Source of the DNA: Flavobacterium agri
GTDB lineage: Bacteria > Bacteroidota > Bacteroidia > Flavobacteriales > Flavobacteriaceae
Reading direction: 5' to 3'
DNA: 64,000 nucleotides
Assembly (NCBI RefSeq): GCF_013401995.1
Contig: NZ_JACBJI010000001.1
Coordinates: forward strand, 204,372-268,371
The notes beneath the pieces were generated by a model, which was not told the origin of the DNA, searched no databases, and saw nothing but the letters and a program-made list of their open reading frames with translations. Shown here piece by piece: positions 42,779-51,711 of the stretch (positions are counted from its first letter, which is position 1; each line of letters opens with the position of its first letter). The position numbers were made by a program, and so were the translations under genes.

Positions 42779-43729
42779 ATGAAACGTCCGTCACGACTGC
42801 AAAAAGGCGATACCGTTTATTTGTTGAACATTGCGCGCAAAGGCGTTTACGATCCCGATTTCGTCACGAGGACTTTCGACGGTTGGGGACTTAAGACCAT
42901 TATCGGCGAAACGATTTCCGAAGACAGCTATTGCCAGTTTTCGGCCAATCCAGAAGTCCGTTTGCGCGATCTGCAAAACGCGCTCGACGACGAAAACGTG
43001 AAGGCTGTTTTCTTTATGCGCGGCGGTTACGGAACGGTGCAGATTCTCGACAAGATCGATTTCTCGAAGTTTTCAGAACACCCGAAATGGCTCGTCGGTT
43101 TCAGTGACATTACGTATCTGCATTCGCACATTAACCGTAATTTCAACATAGAAACGATACACGGTGCGATGCTTTTCGGATTCGCTACGGCCGGCCCTCG
43201 CGATCTGGAAAGTATGAAGACTTTGCTTTTTGATGCCAATCCGACGTTTGAATTCGATGGATTGGAGAATCACAAAAACACAAATGTAAAAGGCGAATTG
43301 GTTGGTGGAAACCTATCGATTTTGCACACCGTCATAGGAACTCCTTCGGATATCGATACCAACGGAAAAATCCTGTTCATAGAAGACACCTATGAAAACC
43401 TCATGAGCATCGAACGAATGCTGTATGCGATGAAACGCTCGGGTAAATTCGATAATCTCAAAGCGCTTTTGGTCGGCGATTTCATCATTCCGCTCAAGGA
43501 CAACGAAACCAGCAATTGCATGGTGCCCGAGTTTCCTGAACCCGATGAGTATACGATCCAGACGGCGTTCCGCTTGTTGTTGCTCAATTTCTTTGAGGAA
43601 TACGATTTTCCGATCGTTTTCGGATTGCCGATGGGACACAGGCCCGATCTTAACGTCGCGCTTAACCTGGGGCGCGAAGTCCGTTTGGACATGACTGCAG
43701 ACACTTTGCGTTTGACATACGGATCATGA
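42779..43729 (+). CDS. LD-carboxypeptidase family protein (S66)
   Basis: A 316-residue S66-family serine peptidase that trims L,D-peptide bonds in murein recycling. The nucleophilic Ser would lie in the region MRGGYGTVQILDKIDF to LVGFSDITYLH; GFSD is the usual nucleophile motif. The acid and His of the triad are expected in IEDTYE and GLPMGHRPD near the C-terminus. I chose the ATG at 42779: a longer frame starting at 42689 only translates the heptamer repeat. It overlaps the next gene by four bases (ATGA). Confidence 0.9.
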   Translation: MKRPSRLQKGDTVYLLNIARKGVYDPDFVTRTFDGWGLKTIIGETISEDSYCQFSANPEVRLRDLQNALDDENVKAVFFMRGGYGTVQILDKIDFSKFSEHPKWLVGFSDITYLHSHINRNFNIETIHGAMLFGFATAGPRDLESMKTLLFDANPTFEFDGLENHKNTNVKGELVGGNLSILHTVIGTPSDIDTNGKILFIEDTYENLMSIERMLYAMKRSGKFDNLKALLVGDFIIPLKDNETSNCMVPEFPEPDEYTIQTAFRLLLLNFFEEYDFPIVFGLPMGHRPDLNVALNLGREVRLDMTADTLRLTYGS

Positions 43730-44220
43730 AAGCGAGCGAAATTCTGTTACAGTTCGACGAAAACAAATCCATTTCGCAAACCGCGCTCGATTTGTTGGCC
43801 GATGAAGAACATCCGTTACGACAAGAATTGGTCCACGAATTCCGAAACCATAAGAACAGGGATTTTGCTTTGGCACTTTTGGAGGCGTTCGCGTCTATCC
43901 GGCGCAGGCCGTATCCCGAAAATTACGATATCGGCTGCACGTCGTTGATGTTCGCGTCTTATCTTTTGGGCATGCACGGCGAGATTTCCGATTGTATAAC
44001 CGTATGGCAAACCAAAACCATAGATTTCGACACGTTTTGCGGATTCGACATTCAGCTTGTTCCCATTGCGGGTATCAAACCGACGATCGAATTCCTCAAA
44101 AAATCGGACCATGAAGATGCCGAAGACGCTTTAAAATATATTCTCGAATGCGAGCAAGCGGGCGATTTCGGTTTCCAATACGACTTTAGCGCAACAGAGG
44201 AATTGCCTTGGTTTATCTGA
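43726..44220 (+). CDS. Conserved cytoplasmic protein of unknown function
   Basis: A 164-residue helical, acidic protein without signal or membrane segments. Features are an N-terminal helix (EILLQFDENKSISQTALDLL), a Cys-containing middle (YDIGCTSLMFASYLLG, FCGFDIQLVPIAG) and a C-terminal acidic end. It starts inside the stop of the LD-carboxypeptidase gene (ATGA), so it is translationally coupled to it. No family recognised; a link to wall recycling is only contextual. Confidence 0.65.
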   Translation: MKASEILLQFDENKSISQTALDLLADEEHPLRQELVHEFRNHKNRDFALALLEAFASIRRRPYPENYDIGCTSLMFASYLLGMHGEISDCITVWQTKTIDFDTFCGFDIQLVPIAGIKPTIEFLKKSDHEDAEDALKYILECEQAGDFGFQYDFSATEELPWFI

Positions 44221-44230
44221 GCAAAAAAAA

Positions 44231-44254
44231 AACCGCCCGTTTCGGGGCAGTTTT
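44231..44254 (-). terminator. Terminator of the cold-shock gene
   Basis: AACCGCCCG and GGGGCAGTT pair around TTTC. On the minus strand the GC-rich stem is followed by ten T residues. The opposite strand has TTTTAG, so it may also end the upstream plus-strand operon. Confidence 0.85.
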
Positions 44255-44279
44255 AGCAATTTACAGGTACTGGGATATC

Positions 44280-44471
44280 TTAGATAACGGTAACGTTTAC
44301 TGCGCTTGGTCCTCTTTTTCCCTGTTGTACTTCGTAAGTAACTTTGTCGTTCTCACGAACACGGCCATTCAATCCTGTAACGTGTACGAACAGGTCAGCA
44401 CCTCCGTCTTTTGGGGTGATGAATCCGAAACCTTTGGTTTCGTTGAAAAATTTGATGGTTCCTTCGTTCAT
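44280..44471 (-). CDS. CspA-family cold-shock protein
   Basis: A 63-residue single OB-fold nucleic-acid chaperone. The RNA-binding motifs are KGFGFIT (RNP1) and LFVHV (RNP2), with the usual start GTIKFFNETKGFGF. It is slightly shorter than E. coli CspA (70). The promoter box at 44500 implies a leader of about 25 bases, much too short for the long temperature-sensing leader of E. coli cspA. A strong terminator follows the gene. Confidence 0.95.
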   Translation of the reverse strand: MNEGTIKFFNETKGFGFITPKDGGADLFVHVTGLNGRVRENDKVTYEVQQGKRGPSAVNVTVI

Positions 44472-44499
44472 TTTGAAAAGAAAATAAATGTTAAAGTGC

Positions 44500-44507
44500 C
44501 AAAGATA
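44500..44507 (-). promoter_or_regulatory. -7 box of the cold-shock gene
   Basis: On the minus strand TATCTTTG matches TAnnTTTG, 28 bases before the ATG at 44471. The same octamer precedes the T9SS cargo gene at 58885. A -33 TTG is not evident. Confidence 0.5.
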
Positions 44508-44559
44508 GTTTTAATTAATTGGCAGACAGTATTTTTTTTAAGATTTTCAAAAAAAAAAT

Positions 44560-45339
44560 TCATTTTTCGTTTTTCGGACGTGTTAAGCTGCGCCCAGAGC
44601 GGGATGGCTTGCTTTTGGATTTTTCCAAAACCACCCTTTTGACCGCCGGATTTTGTTCGATATGCGTGATGGTATAATTCGGAAGACTGCGGAAAAGCTG
44701 CGTCAAATTGCGAAAACCATACGCTCTCGGATCGAAACTCGGATCGATCTTGCGCAAGGTGAGTCCCAATTTTGAAATGTACACTTCTTCTTCTCCTTCG
44801 GTAGACGAAATGTCGAACGCTTTATCGATAAACGCCAAATCTACGTTTTCGGGTTTGTCGTATTCATTTTCGGCGGTTTCAGCTTGTTTGTGTATCCCGG
44901 CCGCGAGGATGTTTTCGCTGAACGTGAAAATCTCGCACGATTGTACGAACGCTTTCGGGGTTTTCTTCTGTCCGATTCCCATCATGAAAATGCCTTCCTC
45001 GCGAATGCGTTTGGCGAGTCCGGTGTAATCGCTGTCGCTCGAGACGATACAGAAACCGTCTATGTTTTTTCCGTGAAGGATGTCCATAGCCTCGATGATG
45101 AGCGCGCTATCGGTAGAGTTCTTGCCCGTCGTATACGAGAATTTCTGCACCGGATTGAACGAATATTCGTTGATGATGTCTTTCCATCCGTTCATTTGCT
45201 GCTGTGTCCAATCGCCGTAAATGCGTCGGATCGTGGCTTTGCCGTATTTCGAGACTTCCTCGAGCATCGCGCCCAGAAGTTTGGGTTGGGCGTTGTCGCC
45301 GTCAATGAGTACGGCTATGTTGAAGTTGTTTTTTTCCAA
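44560..45339 (-). CDS. NYN nuclease domain protein with LOTUS/OST-HTH domain
   Basis: A 259-residue protein. The N-terminal NYN (PIN-like) domain, about 6-150, has the acidic residues LIDGDNAQP, NSTDSALIIEAMD and IVSSDSDYTGL expected of an RNase metal site. Residues about 170-245 resemble an OST-HTH/LOTUS domain (SKLGLTLRKIDPSFDPRAYGFRNLTQLFRSL), which binds RNA in other proteins. The last 20 residues are basic. It likely cuts or binds RNA; the target is unknown. The frame opens with a TTG at 45339 and no ATG is near. Confidence 0.85.
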   Translation of the reverse strand: MEKNNFNIAVLIDGDNAQPKLLGAMLEEVSKYGKATIRRIYGDWTQQQMNGWKDIINEYSFNPVQKFSYTTGKNSTDSALIIEAMDILHGKNIDGFCIVSSDSDYTGLAKRIREEGIFMMGIGQKKTPKAFVQSCEIFTFSENILAAGIHKQAETAENEYDKPENVDLAFIDKAFDISSTEGEEEVYISKLGLTLRKIDPSFDPRAYGFRNLTQLFRSLPNYTITHIEQNPAVKRVVLEKSKSKPSRSGRSLTRPKNEK

Positions 45340-45381
45340 GGTTTTTGTTTAAAGGTAGGGCTTAATCGGATAGGGCGGAAT

Positions 45382-46083
45382 TTATTTTTCGACGACAGCG
45401 ATCATCGGACCGAAATTCCCGTCGAGATCGTATCGCTTCTTCGAAGGAATGTACGCGCGCGACACGAATCCGTCAAGGTAAAGCGCATTTTTACAGCCTG
45501 CGTTTTTAAAGAACATAGCGAAATCGTAAAAGTTGATTTCCTTGTCGGTTATCGCCAGCAATACGTTTCCATTTGGCAAAATCCCGACGCCGTTGCGGAT
45601 GTTCAGGTTCGTCGAGCCTTGTTTGAACGCCGGATGCAATTTTCCATCGATCACAAGCATCGGACCCGATTGCGTGGCAAATGCGATGTCGGTTCTTTTC
45701 ACGCAATTCCCGGTCGGGCAAACGAACGCGTATTCTTTGTCTGTTACGTAAAACCGTCCGTTCGGATGCAGGTAATAATTTCCGACGCCGTCCGAATTGT
45801 CGGCCACGGTGAGCATCTTTCCATTTTCCACAAACAAACCTTGAGGCGAAAAATCTTTCTTGAACATACCGGCGTTCATCAGACACACAACTTTACCGTT
45901 TTGGGTTTCGATGTGCTTCTTGAGATTGCCCAATGTGCCGATGCGGTTGCCTTTGTCGTCCTTCCAGAACAATTTGATTTCCGATTTCGAAAGATCGGCC
46001 ACATAAGACGTAATCGCTACCGACGGCGTGGTCTGGTACGACAACAGCAAAACGAAAAGCGGGAGAACGAGCAGTTTTTTCAT
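45382..46083 (-). CDS. Exported phosphodiester glycosidase (NAGPA) family protein
   Basis: A 233-residue protein with an N-terminal signal peptide (MKKLLVLPLFVLLLSY) and a NAGPA/phosphodiester glycosidase domain over most of its length. Signature segments are CLMNAGMF, SPQGLFVENGK, ATQSGPMLVIDGK, NIRNGVGILPNGNVLLAIT and NALYLDGFVSRAYIP. The family cleaves phosphodiester-linked sugars or acts on related polymers. It diverges from the SMP-30 gene, with 64 bases between starts. Confidence 0.88.
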   Translation of the reverse strand: MKKLLVLPLFVLLLSYQTTPSVAITSYVADLSKSEIKLFWKDDKGNRIGTLGNLKKHIETQNGKVVCLMNAGMFKKDFSPQGLFVENGKMLTVADNSDGVGNYYLHPNGRFYVTDKEYAFVCPTGNCVKRTDIAFATQSGPMLVIDGKLHPAFKQGSTNLNIRNGVGILPNGNVLLAITDKEINFYDFAMFFKNAGCKNALYLDGFVSRAYIPSKKRYDLDGNFGPMIAVVEK

Positions 46084-46125
46084 GCCGACTAAGTTAAACG
46101 ATTTCGAGGTTCGGTTCCGGGTGCG

Positions 46126-46133
46126 TAGCTTTG
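46126..46133 (+). promoter_or_regulatory. -7 box of the SMP-30 gene
   Basis: TAGCTTTG matches TAnnTTTG exactly and lies 14 bases before the GTG at 46148, which helps decide that start. No standard -33 TTG is visible. Confidence 0.5.
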
Positions 46134-46147
46134 CGAAAAACCGAAAC

Positions 46148-47119
46148 GTGAAAAAAATTATCGCCTGTTTGCTTTTTGCGCAGATTTCCTTTGCACAAAC
46201 CGTTTATCCGACTTTGGGAAAAATCATTGCTAATGATGCTTCATTCTCCCAAATTGTTTCTCCCGACGCCAAAATCGAAGTGCTTGGCAGCGGATTCGTA
46301 TGGGCGGAAGGTCCGGTTTGGGTGAGCGATGACGATTATTTGCTATTTTCCGATCCGCGACAGAACGCGATTTTCAAATGGAACGAAAAAGAAGGCATCA
46401 CGACCTGGCTCAAGCCTTCGGGTTATACCGGCCACGGGTTTTACAGCGACGAACCCGGCTCGAACGGATTACTCATCAACCAAAAAGGTGAACTCGTGGC
46501 TTGCGAACAAGGTGATCGTCGCATTTCGCGCATGAAGCCCGACGGTGGCGGCAAAATAACCGTCGCCGATAATTTCGAAGGGAAGCCGTTCAATTCGCCG
46601 AACGACATTTGCGAACATTCGTCGGGCGCGTATTATTTTACCGACCCGCCTTACGGATTCCAGGGCATGAAAGACGATCCTACCGACCGTACCGAGGTTT
46701 TCGGCGTGTATCGCGTCTCGCCCGACGGAAAAGTGACCCGAGTTGTCTCGAATCTCAAACGTCCGAACGGGATTTTGCTGTCGCAAGACGAAAAAACGCT
46801 TTACGTGAGCCAAACGGATCGCGAAGCCGTAATCATGTCGTATCCCGTAAAATCTGACGGTTCATTGGGCGAAGGCAAAATTTTCTTCGATCTGCGTCCG
46901 TACAAAACCGCGGCCGACGGTATGAAAAAAGACAAATCGGGCAATATTTTCACAGGCGCAGGCAACGGTATTATGGTGATTTCGCCAAAAGGCAAGTTGC
47001 TCGGCAAGATCGATACGGGCGTTCCCACGGCCAATTGTGCGTTCGGCGACGACGGATGGCTTTACATCACGGCCGGGAAATACGTGTGTCGCGTAAAGAC
47101 CTTGACGTCGGCACGGTAA
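46148..47119 (+). CDS. Exported SMP-30/gluconolactonase family protein
   Basis: A 323-residue six-bladed beta-propeller lactonase-like protein. A signal peptide (KKIIACLLFAQISFAQ) follows a GTG start. Propeller and metal-site segments include GFVWAEGPVW (Glu ligand), NGLLINQKGELVACEQGDRRI, FNSPNDICEHSSGAYYFTDPPYG (Asn/Asp ligands), and AADGMKKDKSGNIF. It probably opens sugar lactones in the periplasm. I chose GTG because it gives a clean signal peptide behind the -7 box; the alternative ATG at 46082 overlaps the divergent gene. Confidence 0.9.
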   Translation: MKKIIACLLFAQISFAQTVYPTLGKIIANDASFSQIVSPDAKIEVLGSGFVWAEGPVWVSDDDYLLFSDPRQNAIFKWNEKEGITTWLKPSGYTGHGFYSDEPGSNGLLINQKGELVACEQGDRRISRMKPDGGGKITVADNFEGKPFNSPNDICEHSSGAYYFTDPPYGFQGMKDDPTDRTEVFGVYRVSPDGKVTRVVSNLKRPNGILLSQDEKTLYVSQTDREAVIMSYPVKSDGSLGEGKIFFDLRPYKTAADGMKKDKSGNIFTGAGNGIMVISPKGKLLGKIDTGVPTANCAFGDDGWLYITAGKYVCRVKTLTSAR

Positions 47120-47145
47120 TTAGCAATTGTGTGATGAAGTAACAA

Positions 47146-48114
47146 TCAGTTCTTGCTGTATTTGTTGCGATATTCCACAGGCGTCAAACCCGTGACTTTC
47201 TTGAATACGTCACGAAACGATTTGGTGTCGGTGTAGCCCACGTCGTACATGACTTCGTTGACATGCTTCAGCGAGGCTTCGAAACTTCTTTTGGCCGACT
47301 CGATGCGCACGCGCTGGATGTATTCGCTCACGGTATTGTTCGTCGCACTTTTAAAACGTCTTTCGAAACTGCGACGGCTTACGTTCACCTTGTCGGCGAG
47401 TATGTCGATCGTGATTTTTTCGGTAAAATTGTCTTCGATGAAGTCCTGCGCTTTGAGGATTTCTGGGTCGCGATGGTCTTTTTGCGCGCGGAAAATCGTG
47501 AATGCGTTCTGGTTGTCGCGGTCGATGTCTATCGCAAAATACTTGGCCGACAAAATGGCGATGTCGCGATTGGTGTGCTTTTCGAGCAGATACAACAACA
47601 TGTTCCAGATCGAATTCGCGCCTCCGCTCGAATAAATGCGACCTTCATCGGTGATGATCGCGCCGTCGACAATCTCGACATTCGGGAACTGGCTGCGGAA
47701 TTCGTTGTAATAGGCCCAATGCGTTGAACACCGCTTGCCGTCGATAAGTCCGGTATCGGCCAACAAGAAAGCGCCAAGGCATAAAGAAGCGATTTCTGCC
47801 CCTTGTTTGTGCATGTCCACGATCCACGAAAGTGCAGGTTTGTTGCGTTCCAATGCTTGTGGCAAATCGCCGTAAACCGCCGGAATCACGACCATGTCGG
47901 TTTGTTTTACATCGTCGAGCAGCTTGGAAACCGTTATCGTATATTCTCCGTCCTGTGCCTTGATATGGCGTTCGAGCCCTACGAATTCGACGTCGAACAA
48001 AGGCTCCTGTCCGCTTGCCTCAAGGAATTGGTTTGCGGTATTGAACAATCGATAAGCAGGCGTAACGGCTTCGATCACGGCACTTTGGGGTACATAAACG
48101 GATACCTTTTTCAT
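47146..48114 (-). CDS. GlxA-type transcription regulator: DJ-1/PfpI domain plus AraC HTH
   Basis: A 322-residue regulator. The N-terminal DJ-1/PfpI-like domain (about 3-190) has the nucleophile elbow ASLCLGAFLLADTGLIDG and THWAYYNEF. The C-terminal AraC domain (about 220-320) has two helix-turn-helix motifs, including VSRRSFERRFKSAT and the typical ending DVFKKVTGLTPVEYRNKY. Such regulators sense small nitrogen or amidated compounds, or stress. Target genes are unknown; it diverges from the VOC gene. Confidence 0.92.
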   Translation of the reverse strand: MKKVSVYVPQSAVIEAVTPAYRLFNTANQFLEASGQEPLFDVEFVGLERHIKAQDGEYTITVSKLLDDVKQTDMVVIPAVYGDLPQALERNKPALSWIVDMHKQGAEIASLCLGAFLLADTGLIDGKRCSTHWAYYNEFRSQFPNVEIVDGAIITDEGRIYSSGGANSIWNMLLYLLEKHTNRDIAILSAKYFAIDIDRDNQNAFTIFRAQKDHRDPEILKAQDFIEDNFTEKITIDILADKVNVSRRSFERRFKSATNNTVSEYIQRVRIESAKRSFEASLKHVNEVMYDVGYTDTKSFRDVFKKVTGLTPVEYRNKYSKN

Positions 48115-48134
48115 GGTTATGGGTCAGTTTCTTA

Positions 48135-48142
48135 CAAATGTA
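48135..48142 (-). promoter_or_regulatory. -7 box of the GlxA-type regulator gene
   Basis: On the minus strand TACATTTG matches TAnnTTTG, 20 bases before the ATG at 48114. No TTG at standard spacing. Confidence 0.45.
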
Positions 48143-48240
48143 GCAAAACCATTGGCACGATTTCCCCTTTATCGCGACGCAAAAACACAGTGTGGAATCG
48201 TACGCCTATTCCCAATTTTGTATAATCCAAAACAGGCATC

Positions 48241-48627
48241 ATGAAAATCCATCCGATGATCACATTCCACGGGAATTGCCGAGAGGCGCTCGAATTCTAT
48301 CGCGAGTGCTTCGGCGGTGAGTTGGTTGTGGAAAAATTATCGGGAGACATTCGGCGCTGTCTTCCGCAATCGCTGCGAAACCTTGTCGTACGGGCAAAAC
48401 TCATCACGCCCGATTTCACTTTATACGGTTCAGATTTAGGAGATACGACGATGAGAGGGAGAATTTCTATCCTCATCGGTTCAGAAGATGTTTCCGAAAC
48501 CGCAACGCTGTTTGAAAAATTGTCGACTGACGGAAAAATCACCACTAACTTTGAAGATGTCGGAAAAAACCAGATTGCAAGCGTCATAGACCGCTTCGGT
48601 GTCGAATGGCTTTTTTTGAAAAGCTGA
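48241..48627 (+). CDS. PhnB-like VOC family protein
   Basis: A 128-residue vicinal-oxygen-chelate fold protein of the PhnB/glyoxalase-like type. It has the characteristic start [25 protein letters not shown] and the C-terminal [10 protein letters not shown]. The family includes metal-dependent enzymes and binding proteins; no activity can be named. It precedes the macrodomain gene by 50 bases on the same strand. Confidence 0.85.
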   Translation: MKIHPMITFHGNCREALEFYRECFGGELVVEKLSGDIRRCLPQSLRNLVVRAKLITPDFTLYGSDLGDTTMRGRISILIGSEDVSETATLFEKLSTDGKITTNFEDVGKNQIASVIDRFGVEWLFLKS

Positions 48628-48677
48628 GCGTTAAAGTCAAGCCTCATTTCTTACCTTTCGGGTCTATTATCAAACCA

Positions 48678-49187
48678 ATGCAAGCAACAAAAGCCGACAT
48701 CACGAAATTCGAAGCAGATGCCATCGTCAACGCCGCGAACACTTCACTTATAGGCGGAGGCGGAGTCGACGGAGCCATCCATCGCGCCGGAGGACCCGAA
48801 ATACTCGAAGGCTGCCGAAAGATAGTAGCGCGTCAAGGCAGTTGCAAAACGGGAGAAGCCGTAATTACGACGGCTGGAAAACTGTCTGCCAAATTCGTGA
48901 TCCATACGGTTGGGCCGGTGTGGAATGGAGGCCATAAAAAAGAACCCGAAAAACTGGCCAATTGTTACCGCAATTCTTTGAAATTGGCTGTGGAAAACGG
49001 TTGTGGGAGTGTCGCCTTCCCAAACATCAGCACCGGAATTTACGGCTATCCGAAAGACGAAGCCGCAAAAGTGGCCGTACAGACGGTACGCGACTTTTTG
49101 AAAGAGTCCGATCGAGAAATCGACGTCACCTTTGTATGTTTCGATGACGAAAACCTAAAACTCATCGAAGCCCAATTGAACGCTTAA
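48678..49187 (+). CDS. Macrodomain protein, O-acetyl-ADP-ribose deacetylase type
   Basis: A 169-residue MacroD-type macrodomain that removes ADP-ribose or O-acetyl groups from ADP-ribose adducts. Diagnostic residues are [27 protein letters not shown] (catalytic Asn/Asp region) and [17 protein letters not shown] (diphosphate loop). I use the ATG at 48678; the longer frame starts inside the VOC gene. Its stop overlaps the convergent DoxX stop by four bases. Confidence 0.93.
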   Translation: MQATKADITKFEADAIVNAANTSLIGGGGVDGAIHRAGGPEILEGCRKIVARQGSCKTGEAVITTAGKLSAKFVIHTVGPVWNGGHKKEPEKLANCYRNSLKLAVENGCGSVAFPNISTGIYGYPKDEAAKVAVQTVRDFLKESDREIDVTFVCFDDENLKLIEAQLNA

Positions 49188-49588
49188 ACGCTTTTTCGGC
49201 GTGTCAAGCCATTCGGAAACATGATTGTGAGCACGGCCAATATCAACAGGAAGTTGAATTCGATGCCGTTCCTTCCGCCACCGACGACGAACCAGCCTTC
49301 CTGCCAATGTACCATCGCGATTCCCATGATCAGAACGAAAATCGTGACGATTCCGGCGAGCTTTACGTATTTCTCGAACAGGAAGCAAATCGCGGCCACG
49401 ATGTGTGAAATCTTTATGGCGTAAGCGATCGCGAGCCCGAAAGGTGCGAATCCCATAGGGTCGAGATATTCTTTTCCGAAACCCGAAATACTGCCATCCA
49501 AAATCGTCTTGACACTGTGCGCGAGCAAAATCACCGCAACGCCCAAACGGATCATGAAAGTGCCGTTTTTGAAATCGATTGTTTTCAT
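49184..49588 (-). CDS. DoxX-like membrane protein
   Basis: A 134-residue integral membrane protein with four hydrophobic segments, of the DoxX/DoxD-like type ([41 protein letters not shown]). A conserved [22 protein letters not shown] region precedes the last segment. It overlaps the upstream lipoprotein gene by one base (TGATG). Function unclear; related proteins take part in redox control at the membrane. Confidence 0.82.
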   Translation of the reverse strand: MKTIDFKNGTFMIRLGVAVILLAHSVKTILDGSISGFGKEYLDPMGFAPFGLAIAYAIKISHIVAAICFLFEKYVKLAGIVTIFVLIMGIAMVHWQEGWFVVGGGRNGIEFNFLLILAVLTIMFPNGLTRRKSV

Positions 49589-50388
49589 CAGATCATTTTT
49601 CGCGCTTTCGAAGGCGCTTTGAGGTTGATGTAGAAAATCGATACAGGTTCGGTCTTTTCGGTCGTGCCGTTTTTATTGGCGTCGTACTTGGCGTAAATGT
49701 ACATGATGTCATTTCTGTAATCGTAAGTGGAACGGATCGCCGAATAACGCTCCGGAAGCAAAGCCGTGCGTGTCGTATTGCGCTTGTCGAAATGGTACAT
49801 GCGCCTCAAATCCTTTTTGTTGATCAGCGAATCGTTGTTCGTGTCCTGGTCGTAAACCGAAGCGAGGAAAAAATCGCGGGAAACGGGAATCCCTTTCAAA
49901 GAATCCCTTTTTACGCCCGGGAAATACAGATTCCGGACCAATACGGGCTTCTGGAAGAAATACGAAAGGCGCGAAGTGGCCATATCGTAATGCCCGACGT
50001 TGATCAGGTTGTAGCCGCTGATCACGTCCATTCCGGGCATGAAATAACAGAAATTATCCTCATCGGAAGACGGTTCGCCCGTATTGTCGTCGAGCTTTCG
50101 GTAATACGTCGTGCCTTCTTCGCGGTTCACGTTTTTCTCCGAACCGGGTTTTACTTTGTAGATGTTGATCAGACGGATGCTGTCAAGTCCTGTCAACACC
50201 ACCGAATTCACCGTCGAATTGAGTTGTTTGAACGTGGCGTTGCCTTTGAGCGGATATTTCGTCGTGTCTTCGGCCGATGAAAATTCGATCGAAGTCAATT
50301 CTTCGGATTTTTTCTCTTCATGTGCGCACGAGATCAGGACGGCCAATAAAGCCAACGGTAATAAGGCGATGGTTCTTGTAAAATGCAT
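49588..50388 (-). CDS. Lipoprotein of unknown function
   Basis: A 266-residue protein with a signal ending in LLAVLISC and a charged post-Cys region (AHEEKKSEE). The remainder looks beta-rich, with VVLTGLDSIRLINIYK and a late TYDYRNDIMYIYAKYD. I do not recognise the family. It is coupled to the DoxX gene by a one-base overlap and ends with TEPVSIFYINLKAPSK, which resembles a final barrel or sandwich strand. Confidence 0.75.
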   Translation of the reverse strand: MHFTRTIALLPLALLAVLISCAHEEKKSEELTSIEFSSAEDTTKYPLKGNATFKQLNSTVNSVVLTGLDSIRLINIYKVKPGSEKNVNREEGTTYYRKLDDNTGEPSSDEDNFCYFMPGMDVISGYNLINVGHYDMATSRLSYFFQKPVLVRNLYFPGVKRDSLKGIPVSRDFFLASVYDQDTNNDSLINKKDLRRMYHFDKRNTTRTALLPERYSAIRSTYDYRNDIMYIYAKYDANKNGTTEKTEPVSIFYINLKAPSKARKMI

Positions 50389-50460
50389 GTTTGTTATCGG
50401 TTTGGGTGAAGATAGCGAATTTTCCCAAACCGATTCATTGTTAGCATTTTGGAATTCTCA

Positions 50461-51711
50461 TTAATCTTGAAATTTCCTGAAGATCGTGGTTGCCGTGTGT
50501 CCGCCGAAACCGAACGTGTTGTTCATCACGTATTCCTGCTCGGTCTGTATCGATTTTCCGCTGACGATGTCCAATCCTTCGGGAATATTCGGATCGGGAT
50601 TCTCGAGATTGATGGTTGCAGGAACGATGCCCGTTTTCACGGATAACGCGCTGATGATGCTTTCAATCGCGCCGGCCGCTCCGAGCAAATGTCCCGTCAT
50701 CGATTTGGTCGCCGTAACCTTTATCGGATGCGTCCCGAAAACCGATCTGATCGCGTTGAGTTCGCTCAAATCGCCTTGTGGAGTCGAGGTCGCGTGGGCG
50801 TTTACGCTTCCGATTTTATCGAATGTGATGCCCGCGTCTTTAAGCGCTTTTTGCATACCGAGGCTCGCGCCGTGCCCGTCGGCCGGAGTTCCTGTCAAAT
50901 GATACGCATCGGCCGCCATGCCGCCACCCACGATTTCGGCGTAGATTTTCGCGCCGCGGGCTTTAGCGTGTTCCAATTCCTCTAAAACCAATGCGCCCGC
51001 GCCCTCACCGGCTACAAATCCGTCGCGGTTTGCATCGAACGGACGCGAAGCATTTTGCGGATGCTCATTGTTTTTGGACAACGCCTGGGATGCACCGAAA
51101 CCTCCGATCGACGATTTCGTGATCGCGGCTTCGGAACCGCCTGCAATCATCACATCGGCCTTTCCCATACGGATCGTATCGAAAGCGTTGATGATGGCCG
51201 TGTTCGACGAGGCGCAGGCCGAAACGGTCGCGTAATTCGGTCCGAACAGCTTGTGTCGTATCGAAATCACGCCTGCTGCGATATCGACAATCATTTTGGG
51301 AATGAAAAACGGATTGAACCTTGGCGTCCCGTCTCCCGAATTGAATTCCTGCAATTGCTCTTCGAATGTAGAGATCCCGCCGTTTCCCGATGCCCAGATC
51401 ACACCGACTTCGGCTCTTTCGGCATCCGATATGTTCGCAAAATCGAGACCGCTGTCGGCAATAGCCTCATCTGAAGCGGCGACTGCGTATTGCGTAAACA
51501 GGTCGTATTTCCTCACTTCCTTGCGTTCAAAATACTTTTCCGGTTCGAAATCCTTGACTTCGTGAGCGAATCGCGTTTTGAACAAAGAAGCGTCGAATTT
51601 GGTGATAGGTCCGGCGCCGCTTTTTCCGGATATGATGTTTTTCCAGAATTCGGCTACGTTATTCCCGAGAGGCGTTATCGCGCCAAGACCGGTGATGACA
51701 ACTCGTTTCAT
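50461..51711 (-). CDS. fabF: Beta-ketoacyl-ACP synthase II (FabF-like)
   Basis: A 416-residue condensing enzyme that elongates acyl chains with malonyl-ACP. The catalytic triad is intact: Cys166 in TVSACASSN, His306 in NAHATSTPQGD and His341 in SMTGHLLGAAG. The nucleophile context (SACASSN) differs slightly from the usual STACATS. I use the ATG at 51711, which overlaps the thioesterase stop (ATGA). Grouping with a thioesterase and an SDR rather than with acpP suggests a second, pathway-specific copy, which is inference. Confidence 0.92.
   Translation of the reverse strand: MKRVVITGLGAITPLGNNVAEFWKNIISGKSGAGPITKFDASLFKTRFAHEVKDFEPEKYFERKEVRKYDLFTQYAVAASDEAIADSGLDFANISDAERAEVGVIWASGNGGISTFEEQLQEFNSGDGTPRFNPFFIPKMIVDIAAGVISIRHKLFGPNYATVSACASSNTAIINAFDTIRMGKADVMIAGGSEAAITKSSIGGFGASQALSKNNEHPQNASRPFDANRDGFVAGEGAGALVLEELEHAKARGAKIYAEIVGGGMAADAYHLTGTPADGHGASLGMQKALKDAGITFDKIGSVNAHATSTPQGDLSELNAIRSVFGTHPIKVTATKSMTGHLLGAAGAIESIISALSVKTGIVPATINLENPDPNIPEGLDIVSGKSIQTEQEYVMNNTFGFGGHTATTIFRKFQD

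Noticed and set aside
44472..44560. Cold-sensing 5' leader for the cold-shock gene
   Set aside because: The -7 box leaves only about 25 bases of leader, and no conserved cold box is visible.
48241..49187. VOC and macrodomain genes as a two-gene defence or ADP-ribosylation module
   Set aside because: No ADP-ribosyltransferase or toxin gene is nearby, and both families are common housekeeping proteins. A shared promoter is possible but says little.
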